Part shown: positions 45,139 to 52,798 of the stretch, one piece after another
Numbering within the stretch: the first letter of the stretch is position 1
How the letters are laid out: every line of letters starts with the position of its first letter
NCBI RefSeq assembly: GCF_030295995.1
Contig: NZ_AP027365.1
Coordinates: forward strand, 1,364,001 to 1,428,000
Direction: 5' to 3'
From: Thalassotalea hakodatensis
Lineage (GTDB): Bacteria; Pseudomonadota; Gammaproteobacteria; Enterobacterales; Alteromonadaceae
DNA: 64,000 nt
Made by a program: the position numbers and the translations under genes
The notes under the pieces: generated by a model
Seen by the model: the letters and a program-made list of their open reading frames with translations, nothing else
What the model was told of the DNA's origin: nothing
Database searches by the model: none

Positions 45139-46029
45139 ATGAAAGTAGCTAGTGGCGAAGTTTTTTATGCGGGTATAGATGGTGGTGGTACGCATTGTCG
45201 AGTGCGTATTGAATCGTCATGTGGTCAATTTCTCGGACAGGGTATCGGAGGCACAGCAAACCCTTCACATGGTCGAGCAACTGTTATTCTTTCGATTATG
45301 ACAGCGTTTAAGGAAGCGCTAAAGCAAGCCGAACTTTCGGAAGAGCATTATGGACAGTTTGTCGTTGGCGCGGGGTTAGCCGGTTTACATTTACCTCGCT
45401 ATCTGACGATGATGCAAGATTGGCAGCATCCGTTTAAAGCGATGTATTATACCGATGATTTACATGTCGCTACTATCGGTGCACATGCTGGTGGTGATGG
45501 AGCCATGGTTATTGTTGGCACAGGATTTAGCGCACTTTCTTTAGTCAATGGCGTGAAAACAATGATTGGCGGATATGGCTTTCTTCAAGCCGATCATTGC
45601 AGTGGTTCTTGGTTAGGTTATCAAGCGGTACAAAAAGCATTGTTATCATATGATGGTTATGCTCAGCCTAGCTTATTATGTGAACTGGTAACACAGCACT
45701 TTAATGCCAGTGGCTACCAGCTGGCTGATACATTAGCAGAAGCCGGCGCTAGAGATTTTGGCGCTATAGCCCCACTTGTATTCAATGCAGCTGCAAAAGG
45801 GGACGTTGTTGCACAACAACTGATTAAAGACAGTTGTCAGTTTATCGTTCGTACCATTGATTTATTGAAAAACACTAACCCACCAAGAATTACATTATTA
45901 GGAGGAGTTGCAAGGCAACTCATTCCTATGTTGCCTGTAACGCTTGCTAAAGAGCTATCCTCGCCAATACACAATGCAGAGCAAGGGGCAATTAGTTTTG
46001 CCAAACACATGCAATTAAGAGCCAATTAG
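45139..46029 (+). CDS. N-acetylglucosamine kinase, BadF/BadG-type
   Basis: The 296-residue product has the ATPase fold of the BadF/BadG/BcrA/BcrD family: an N-terminal phosphate loop YAGIDGGGTHCRVRIE, then VVGAGLAGL, a catalytic Asp in YTDDLHVA, a second phosphate loop MVIVGTGFSA, and a C-terminal ITLLGGVA adenosine motif. It resembles bacterial GlcNAc/glucosamine kinases. It starts 3 bp after the GH92 gene. In this operon it would phosphorylate GlcNAc released by the beta-mannosidase or the asparaginase. NagA and NagB are not in the window, so later steps must be encoded elsewhere. Confidence 0.85.
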   Translation: MKVASGEVFYAGIDGGGTHCRVRIESSCGQFLGQGIGGTANPSHGRATVILSIMTAFKEALKQAELSEEHYGQFVVGAGLAGLHLPRYLTMMQDWQHPFKAMYYTDDLHVATIGAHAGGDGAMVIVGTGFSALSLVNGVKTMIGGYGFLQADHCSGSWLGYQAVQKALLSYDGYAQPSLLCELVTQHFNASGYQLADTLAEAGARDFGAIAPLVFNAAAKGDVVAQQLIKDSCQFIVRTIDLLKNTNPPRITLLGGVARQLIPMLPVTLAKELSSPIHNAEQGAISFAKHMQLRAN

Positions 46030-46048
46030 TAACTATTAAGGAATAGTA

Positions 46049-47053
46049 ATGTCATCTAAAAGAGAGTTTTTGAAATTTTCATTGGCAGGTGCTGCAACGT
46101 TCAGTGCCTCAGGCCTTTTTACTGGGGCATTAGGAAAAAGCCACCCAAGTGAGATCACGGCGCATCATACAGAAAAAAAAACGGTTAATAAGCCGATTGT
46201 TGTTTCAACATGGCAACATGGTATCGCAGCAAATAAAGCCGCTTGGCAGGTATTAACTACTGATGGTAAAGCCATTGATGCTGTTGAAAAAGGCGTTAGA
46301 GTCCCCGAAGCAGATCCTGAGGTAAGAACCGTTGGTTATGGGGGCTACCCAGATAGAGAAGGGAAAGTAACGCTCGACGCCTGTATTATGGATGAAAATC
46401 AAAACTGTGGCTCAGTGGCTTTTTTACAGCATATTAAACATCCGATATCTGTTGCACGTTTAGTAATGGATAAAACGCCACATGTGATGCTTGTGGGAGA
46501 GGGAGCATTAAAATTTGCTAAAGAACAGGGATTTAAAGAAGAGAACCTGTTAACTAAAAAATCTGAGCAAGATTGGCGACAATGGTTAGTTAAATCAAAA
46601 TATGAGCCAGTGATTAATATTGAGAACCACGACACAATTGGTATGTTAGCGCTAGATAAACACGGTGACCTTTCAGGTGCTTGTACTACGAGTGGAGCGG
46701 CATTCAAAATGCATGGCAGAGTTGGTGACTCGCCCATTATTGGTGCAGGGCTTTATGTTGACAATGAAGTTGGTGCAGCAACGGCGACGGGGATGGGGGA
46801 GCTGATGATAAAAACCGTAGGTTGTCATCTAGTGGTCGAAATGATGCGACAAGGTATGAGTCCAACCCAAGCTTGTCAAGCAGCGGTAGAGCGTATAGCA
46901 AAAAAACTAGGGGATTATAAAGACTTTCAAGTGGGCTTTTTAGCATTGAATAAGTCAGGAGAGTATGGCTCTTTTTGTATTCAATCAGGCTTTGATTATG
47001 CGGTTACAAGTAACAAAACCAACCAATTATTTAATGCAGCTAGCTTGCTATGA
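46049..47053 (+). CDS. Glycosylasparaginase (N4-(beta-GlcNAc)-L-asparaginase)
   Basis: This Ntn-hydrolase cleaves the bond between GlcNAc and the side-chain amide of Asn. The 334-residue precursor has the autoprocessing site with the new N-terminal threonine in NHDTIGMLAL (T196), followed by TTSGAAFKMHGRVGDSPIIGAGLY, a family landmark. The N-terminus (KREFLKFSLAGAATFSASG) resembles a Tat signal with Lys replacing the first Arg, so export is likely. It follows the kinase by 19 bp and its end overlaps the GH97 start by four bases. It would take the GlcNAc-Asn left after GH85 and proteolysis. Confidence 0.92.
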   Translation: MSSKREFLKFSLAGAATFSASGLFTGALGKSHPSEITAHHTEKKTVNKPIVVSTWQHGIAANKAAWQVLTTDGKAIDAVEKGVRVPEADPEVRTVGYGGYPDREGKVTLDACIMDENQNCGSVAFLQHIKHPISVARLVMDKTPHVMLVGEGALKFAKEQGFKEENLLTKKSEQDWRQWLVKSKYEPVINIENHDTIGMLALDKHGDLSGACTTSGAAFKMHGRVGDSPIIGAGLYVDNEVGAATATGMGELMIKTVGCHLVVEMMRQGMSPTQACQAAVERIAKKLGDYKDFQVGFLALNKSGEYGSFCIQSGFDYAVTSNKTNQLFNAASLL

Positions 47054-49647
47054 GTATGTCAGGAAAATCATTTTTAAACATAATTAAACACGTTATGTTT
47101 TTGATGAGTATTTGTTTTGCTTTTGGTGTTTGTGCTAATGACAAATATATGATTGATTCTCCAGATAAGCGTATTAAATTAACTTTTTCAGTAAAAACAG
47201 GTATAGCACAATATCAAGTATCTTATGACAGAGTTGAGTTGATCAAACCTTCAACGTTAGGGTTTAAATTTCAATCACAAGCAAACATGCTAGCAAACTT
47301 TGTCGTGGAATCTACTGACGTTAGCGAAGTAAATGCACCATGGAAAAAAGTTTGGGGGCAAACAAGCACAGCAGAAAACCACTATCGACAACTGAAGGTT
47401 GTGCTTAGTGAGTCAGGTGAGTTCCCTCGTCGATTACATCTTTATTTTCGTCTTTTTAATGATGGTTTAGGGTTTCGTTATGAATTTCCGGAACAAAAAA
47501 ACCTAACAACCTTTGCCATAACATCAGAAGAAACCGAATTTGCTTTTACGGATAATTATACGACTTGGTGGACTCCTGGCGATTATGATAGTTATGAGCA
47601 TTTATACAAAAAAACACCACTATCGCAAATAACGGCGGTGAATACACCCATTACCATGAAAGATAAAAATGATGTTTTCTTAAGTATTCATGAAGCAGCT
47701 TTAACTAACTATGCTGGGATGACGTTAATTAAAAAAAACGGGCAAGCATTACGATTAACGAGTGACTTAGTGCCTTGGCCTGACGGTATAAAAGTTAAAG
47801 GAAAAGCCCCTTTTAAAACACCATGGCGAACCATTCAAATTGCTAAACGTGCCGCTGATTTAATTGAATCCAACTTAATAGAAAATTTAAATGAGCCGAG
47901 CGTTATTACCGACAGTTCTTGGATAAAACCTATGAAATATATCGGTATCTGGTGGGGGATGCACATGAGGAAATATACATGGGAGTCAGGACCAAAGCAT
48001 GGCGCTACTACTGAAAATACTAAATCCTACATTGATTTTGCTAAGCAGCATGGTATCGGCGGCGTTTTAGTGGAGGGATGGAATCAAGGCTGGGAAACAT
48101 GGCATACAGGCCACAATGTACAAGACTTTACTACGGCTTATGATGACTTTGACTTAGCTGAGGTTGTTCAATACGGTAGAAAAAATAATATCGCTTTAAT
48201 TGGTCATCATGAAACAGGTGGCAATATTCCTATGTATGAGCAACAAATGGAAGCTGCTTTTAAACTCTATAATGAGGTAGGTGTTCATGCAATTAAAACA
48301 GGCTATGCTGGAAAAATGCACCCTGAAGGTGTTTTTCATCATGGCCAACAGATGGTTAATCATTACCGAAGAGTAGTAGAGCTTGCTGCTAAATACCGCA
48401 TTATGGTGAATGCACATGAACCGATAAAGCCGACAGGAATACGACGAACTTATCCGAATATGATGACACGTGAAGGAGGACGTGGAATGGAGTGGAATGG
48501 CTGGAGTGAAGGGAATTCACCGGAACACACGGTAACATTACCTTTTACTAGGTTACTTGCAGGTCCTATGGACTATACCCCTGGAATTTTTAATATTCAA
48601 TTTGATCCGCACGGTCAATATCGAGTGCATTCTACTTTGGCTAAACAGCTTGCCATGTTCGTTGTTTTGTATAGTCCAATGCAAATGGCGGCAGACATGA
48701 TTGAAAACTATCATGAACAACCTGCCTTTAAGTTCATAGAAGAAGCTCCTACTTCATGGGATGAAACAAATGTACTTCAAGGTGAAATTGGTGATTTTAT
48801 TACGATGGCTCGCCGGTCAGGAGAACAATGGTTTATAGGGAGTATGACAGATGAACATCCTAGGACGGTAAGTGTTTCTTTGGATTTTCTTGAGGAAGAT
48901 ACAAGTTACATTGCGTGGGCATACTCAGACGCTATGACAACAGATTTTCAAGATTCTCCAGCAGATCTAGAAATTAATGAGCTTGTTGTAAACAAGGGGG
49001 ATCAATTAACAATTGCTATGGCCAGTGGAGGTGGACACGCTTTTTATCTTACCCCTGCTAAAAAAGGAATTGATTTTCAACGTTTAACGGTTACTCAGCA
49101 TAATGAATTGGCTCGTGAAAAGATGTTAAAATTTGAGCAAGGTAAAAAATATGGTGAGATCACTCAGGTTAAACACCTTGCTATCAATAAAACTATTCGC
49201 TTATTGACACAATATGATCAGGGTTATATTGGCGGTGACAATAATGCATTAATTGATGGTGTAAAAGGTGGCTCAGATTATAAAACGTTGTGGCAAGGCT
49301 ATCGTAAAAAAGATTTATCGGTAGTGATAGATCTGGGGGAACTAACACACGTGTCATCGATTGACATTGGCTTTTTACAAAGTATTCTTCACTCCATTAT
49401 GCTGCCAACAGAGGTACGCTTTTCGCAATCAGAAGACGGGAATAATTTTACTCTGCTGGGTAAAGAATCCTATGAAACAAAAGCCAATGTCCCTGATTAT
49501 CAGCAAAAAAAGTTTCAAGTTGCATTTACGCCTAAAAGAATGCGTTACATAAAAGTCACTGCAAAAAATATGTCGACGTTACCACAATGGCATATCCGTC
49601 CAGGGCAAGAAGCATTTATATTTGCTGATGAAATTATCGTTAAATAG
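47050..49647 (+). CDS. GH97 enzyme, SusB-like inverting type, with C-terminal discoidin-like domain
   Basis: GH97 includes inverting alpha-glucosidases (SusB) and retaining alpha-galactosidases. This 865-residue protein has a signal peptide (about residues 13-28, CAND), the N-terminal super-sandwich and the TIM barrel. Its catalytic segments are HHETGG (E388) and VNAHEPIKPTGIRRTYPN (E457), both Glu as in the inverting SusB type. About 160 extra C-terminal residues look like an F5/8-type carbohydrate-binding domain. In an N-glycan setting it could remove alpha-glucose caps from Glc1-3Man9 chains. The overlapped start codon couples it to the asparaginase. It is the last gene of the operon. Confidence 0.85.
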   Translation: MSMSGKSFLNIIKHVMFLMSICFAFGVCANDKYMIDSPDKRIKLTFSVKTGIAQYQVSYDRVELIKPSTLGFKFQSQANMLANFVVESTDVSEVNAPWKKVWGQTSTAENHYRQLKVVLSESGEFPRRLHLYFRLFNDGLGFRYEFPEQKNLTTFAITSEETEFAFTDNYTTWWTPGDYDSYEHLYKKTPLSQITAVNTPITMKDKNDVFLSIHEAALTNYAGMTLIKKNGQALRLTSDLVPWPDGIKVKGKAPFKTPWRTIQIAKRAADLIESNLIENLNEPSVITDSSWIKPMKYIGIWWGMHMRKYTWESGPKHGATTENTKSYIDFAKQHGIGGVLVEGWNQGWETWHTGHNVQDFTTAYDDFDLAEVVQYGRKNNIALIGHHETGGNIPMYEQQMEAAFKLYNEVGVHAIKTGYAGKMHPEGVFHHGQQMVNHYRRVVELAAKYRIMVNAHEPIKPTGIRRTYPNMMTREGGRGMEWNGWSEGNSPEHTVTLPFTRLLAGPMDYTPGIFNIQFDPHGQYRVHSTLAKQLAMFVVLYSPMQMAADMIENYHEQPAFKFIEEAPTSWDETNVLQGEIGDFITMARRSGEQWFIGSMTDEHPRTVSVSLDFLEEDTSYIAWAYSDAMTTDFQDSPADLEINELVVNKGDQLTIAMASGGGHAFYLTPAKKGIDFQRLTVTQHNELAREKMLKFEQGKKYGEITQVKHLAINKTIRLLTQYDQGYIGGDNNALIDGVKGGSDYKTLWQGYRKKDLSVVIDLGELTHVSSIDIGFLQSILHSIMLPTEVRFSQSEDGNNFTLLGKESYETKANVPDYQQKKFQVAFTPKRMRYIKVTAKNMSTLPQWHIRPGQEAFIFADEIIVK

Positions 49648-50052
49648 GTTATCAGATGAACTTTAATACAAAAGTAGCCCATTCATTAATTCGACTTGGT
49701 CTTAAGTTGCCAATGCCGCTCATCTAGAGAGTGAGTGCTGAAGATATTTAAAGTTTAGGTACATGCTAAAGAATTAGAGAAAGTATATAAGATTAAGATG
49801 ATTATGTTTTGATTTTCATTACTTCTATTCAAAGGTGAAAACAGTACAGCTGATCTTGTGAAATATTTTTATCAGGCTTTAATTGGATAGACTCACTTTG
49901 AAAGAGAATAATTTTCGGTAAGAGTAGAGCGCATGGAAACAGTTATCAGTATTCATACTGTGTTTATTGTCTCAAATCTTTAATAATACACATCAAGAAG
50001 GTAACGACAAACTACATGCATTTGTTGGTAACTTATTGGAAGTAAATAATCT
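49648..50052. other. Gene-free stretch with traces of a decayed gene
   Basis: About 405 bp after the GH97 gene. In one plus-strand frame KGENSTADLVKYFYQALIG and, before it, VHAKELEKVYKIK look protein-like but are separated by in-frame stops. I cannot identify a family. No operator, terminator or repeat stands out. Confidence 0.35.
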
Positions 50053-50673
50053 ATGTTAAATTCAATAAATATTGGAGCTCGTGACGAAACTCCATCGAAC
50101 ATTTTCTGTATCGGACGTAATTATGTTGCTCATATTGAAGAACTTGGTAATCAAGTACCAGCAGAAATGGTTGTTTTTAATAAACCTAACTCGGCAATAT
50201 CAACTGAACTTCTTTCGTTCCATGATGAACCACTACATTATGAAGCCGAACTTTGTTTTATTGTTGAAAAAGGAAAGTTTACAGCAGTAGGGGCTGGTAT
50301 TGATCTTACTAAGCGGCTTTTACAGGCTAAATTAAAGTCTAATGGGTTACCATGGGAGCGCGCAAAAGCGTTTAAAGGTTCTGCCGTTTTCAGTGATTTT
50401 GTCCACATTTCTCCTAATGATATCGATGATACTCTGAGACTTGAACTTTCTATTAACGGTAATATTGTTCAACAGGGGGGTGTTCAATTGATGATGTATA
50501 AGCCAGTTGACATCTTATCTGAGTTAGCAACTTATACTGTTTTAAATGATGGGGATATTGTCATGACAGGCACCCCTAAAGGTGTAGGTATCATTTCAAA
50601 AGGTGCGTTATTTGATGCGAGAGTTTATTCCGAGAATCGATTGCTAGTATCAAAAAATTGGACAGCAAAATAA
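50053..50673 (+). CDS. Fumarylacetoacetate hydrolase family protein
   Basis: The 206-residue product has the FAH-family core: IFCIGRNYVAHIEELGNQVP, the metal-binding HYEAELCFIVEKG segment with Glu-x-Glu, AKAFKGSAVFSDF, and GDIVMTGTPKGVG. The short form without an N-terminal extension resembles YcgM-like acylpyruvases and oxaloacetate decarboxylases. It is a cytoplasmic Mg-dependent enzyme cleaving a C-C bond in an acylpyruvate or similar substrate. It stands alone behind the glycan operon and ahead of the NrtS-like gene and is probably not part of either. The precise substrate cannot be inferred. Confidence 0.88.
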   Translation: MLNSINIGARDETPSNIFCIGRNYVAHIEELGNQVPAEMVVFNKPNSAISTELLSFHDEPLHYEAELCFIVEKGKFTAVGAGIDLTKRLLQAKLKSNGLPWERAKAFKGSAVFSDFVHISPNDIDDTLRLELSINGNIVQQGGVQLMMYKPVDILSELATYTVLNDGDIVMTGTPKGVGIISKGALFDARVYSENRLLVSKNWTAK

Positions 50674-50857
50674 ATCAATTACAGGTTAAGAGGATATATC
50701 AACGTGTATCTTTTGATGCCTTTTATCTTGCTGTTTGTGTGATAAAAAATAGGGCATTAGTCATTTTATATAATAGCAACTGAAAAAATAATATTTTTGA
50801 TGAAATTTTTTCTTTTAAAACGTGTTCTTACATATACCTCACTGAAATTGTTATTAA

Positions 50858-50875
50858 AATCACATTAATGTGATT
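50858..50875. promoter_or_regulatory. 18-bp perfect palindrome before the NrtS-like gene
   Basis: AATCACATTAATGTGATT is a perfect palindrome ending eight bases before the ATG, so it overlaps the ribosome binding region. It could be an operator or a small translational hairpin. It is the reverse order of a CRP site (TCACA first) and the half-sites are too close together. Confidence 0.55.
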
Positions 50876-50883
50876 AGGGTAAA

Positions 50884-51090
50884 ATGATACACATACGTAA
50901 GCAATATAGAACGGCAATTATTATCAGCATGGTGGTGGGGACTATTTTAACGTTAGTGAATCAAAGTGATGTTATTTTTAGTGATCAACCTCTGAACTGG
51001 TTTAAAGTGATCATCACCTATATCGTGCCTTTTTGTGTATCGGTGTATTCAAGTTATGCGACTCGTATTGAAACAACGATGAAACGGTAA
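50884..51090 (+). CDS. NrtS-like small membrane protein
   Basis: The 68-residue product has two predicted transmembrane helices (about residues 10-25 and 38-58). Segments VGTILTLVNQSD and YIVPFCVSVYSSY match what I recall of the small NrtS nitrate/nitrite transporter family, in which subunits would form a membrane complex. Nothing else in the window deals with nitrate, so its role is inferred from family resemblance only. A palindrome overlaps its ribosome binding region. Confidence 0.6.
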   Translation: MIHIRKQYRTAIIISMVVGTILTLVNQSDVIFSDQPLNWFKVIITYIVPFCVSVYSSYATRIETTMKR

Positions 51091-51123
51091 ATTAGCCGTA
51101 TACTTCTTTTGACCGGAATAAAA

Positions 51124-52773
51124 ATGAACCTTTTAAATAACCTAACAATTAATACACGCCTTTTAATTGGCTTTAGTATCACTTCATTACTTATGCTGGT
51201 ATTAACGCTGGTCGGTATTTTTAGAGTGAATATGATCAGTCATGATCTTAGTATTATGACCGATGTAAACGTTGTTAAGCAGCGTTATGCCATTAATTTC
51301 CGTGGTAGTGTTCATGATCGTGCTATTGCCATCCGTGACTTGATCAATTCTGATACCTCTGAAGAAGCTCAAAAGCATATTAATGACATTAATAAGTTAG
51401 CTGAGTTTTATGAAAAATCACATCAAAAAATGCAAACGATGATAAGCTCTGAGATAAGTTTTAGCGATAAAGAGAGTTCTTTATTACAGAAAATTGAGAA
51501 TATCGAAAATAAAACAGAAAGCTTCATTTTAAAAGTTATAAATATAAAAACCGATAAAATAAGTGGTGATGCTTTATCATTATTGAAAACGAGTGGAAGC
51601 CAATTGTTTATAGAGTGGTTGAATACGATCAATGAATTTATTGATTTAGAAGAAGCAAAAAACATTGACACCACAAACGCTATTTTAAAATATGCCTCCA
51701 TGTTTAAAAATACCATGTTAATGTTGACCTTCAGTGCGCTTTTACTTTCAGTATTAGTCGCCTATTTTATTGCGAGTAGTTTTAAAGCATCTTTAGGAGC
51801 TGAGCCAGCTGTTGCTGCCGATTCATTAACAGCAATAGCCAAAGGTAATTTAGTACAAGCGCTTTCCACACCACACAAACATAGTATGTTGGCAACAATG
51901 GCAAACATGCAGGAACGTTTGAGAAATACAGTTCTTGAAATTATAAAAGCTTCGTATGATTTGAAAGCTCAATCAACAATAGTGACTAGAGGCTCAAAAA
52001 ATATAGTGCGTTTGGCGCAGCAGCAGCATGAATTAACCGTTACAACACGTGATAATTTAAATAACATGAAAGTTAAGATAAATGATATTTCAGAAACGGC
52101 GGCGAAAAATAAAGTCAATGCTAAGTTAATGGTCGACAGGGCTAATAATGGTATAGGTTCTATGTCGATGAGCGTTGATGCAATGCAAAATGTCGCTAAC
52201 ACTGTAACGCAGGCGGTTGAACAAATAAGTAAACTAGAAGCTTTAACCATTCAAATTGGTGGTATTACTAATGTTATTAATAGTATCTCAGATCAAACTA
52301 ATTTATTAGCATTGAACGCCGCCATTGAAGCTGCACGTGCGGGTGAGTCAGGGAGAGGTTTCGCAGTTGTTGCTGATGAAGTTAGGCAGTTAGCATTTCG
52401 AACGGGTGAAGCAACTAATGAAATTCAATCCACTATTGAGCAAGTACAAAAAGAAACGTCGACTGTTGTTTCTGTCATGCAAAACACACTTCCAAAAGTT
52501 CAGGATGGCCAAACAAAAACGCATAATGCCATGAGTTTACTTGAGGACATTGAACAAAGTGCGAATAGTTCGTTTAAAAATGCATCTGAAGTGTCGAACA
52601 CGGCAGGTGAGCAAGTTGATGTTATTGGTACTATTACAGAAATGATGGCAAAAATTGATGATATTAATGAAAAAACTGTTTATTCATTAGATCAGAATAA
52701 CGAAGCTACCCTTGCTCTAGATAAGTTAGCAAGGGTGTTAAATCAAGAAGTTGGCTTTTTTAAAACGGCTTAG
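51124..52773 (+). CDS. Methyl-accepting chemotaxis protein
   Basis: The 549-residue product has an N-terminal transmembrane helix (about 13-35), a periplasmic four-helix-bundle-like domain (about 35-195), a second TM (about 200-220), a HAMP-like linker and the cytoplasmic signalling domain. The hallmark hairpin tip is [20 protein letters not shown] with [15 protein letters not shown]. It reports a ligand to CheA and the flagellar motor. The frame opens at a TTG at 51109, but the ATG used here sits behind CGGAA at a normal distance. The ligand is unknown. It is convergent with the histidine kinase across 25 bp. Confidence 0.95.
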   Translation: MNLLNNLTINTRLLIGFSITSLLMLVLTLVGIFRVNMISHDLSIMTDVNVVKQRYAINFRGSVHDRAIAIRDLINSDTSEEAQKHINDINKLAEFYEKSHQKMQTMISSEISFSDKESSLLQKIENIENKTESFILKVINIKTDKISGDALSLLKTSGSQLFIEWLNTINEFIDLEEAKNIDTTNAILKYASMFKNTMLMLTFSALLLSVLVAYFIASSFKASLGAEPAVAADSLTAIAKGNLVQALSTPHKHSMLATMANMQERLRNTVLEIIKASYDLKAQSTIVTRGSKNIVRLAQQQHELTVTTRDNLNNMKVKINDISETAAKNKVNAKLMVDRANNGIGSMSMSVDAMQNVANTVTQAVEQISKLEALTIQIGGITNVINSISDQTNLLALNAAIEAARAGESGRGFAVVADEVRQLAFRTGEATNEIQSTIEQVQKETSTVVSVMQNTLPKVQDGQTKTHNAMSLLEDIEQSANSSFKNASEVSNTAGEQVDVIGTITEMMAKIDDINEKTVYSLDQNNEATLALDKLARVLNQEVGFFKTA

Positions 52774-52798
52774 CTTTCGGTTTGCAGCGCATATTAAT

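Noticed and set aside
50858-50875. CRP binding site
   Set aside because: The half-sites are in the inverse order (TCACA before TGTGA) and only four bases apart, unlike TGTGA-N6-TCACA.
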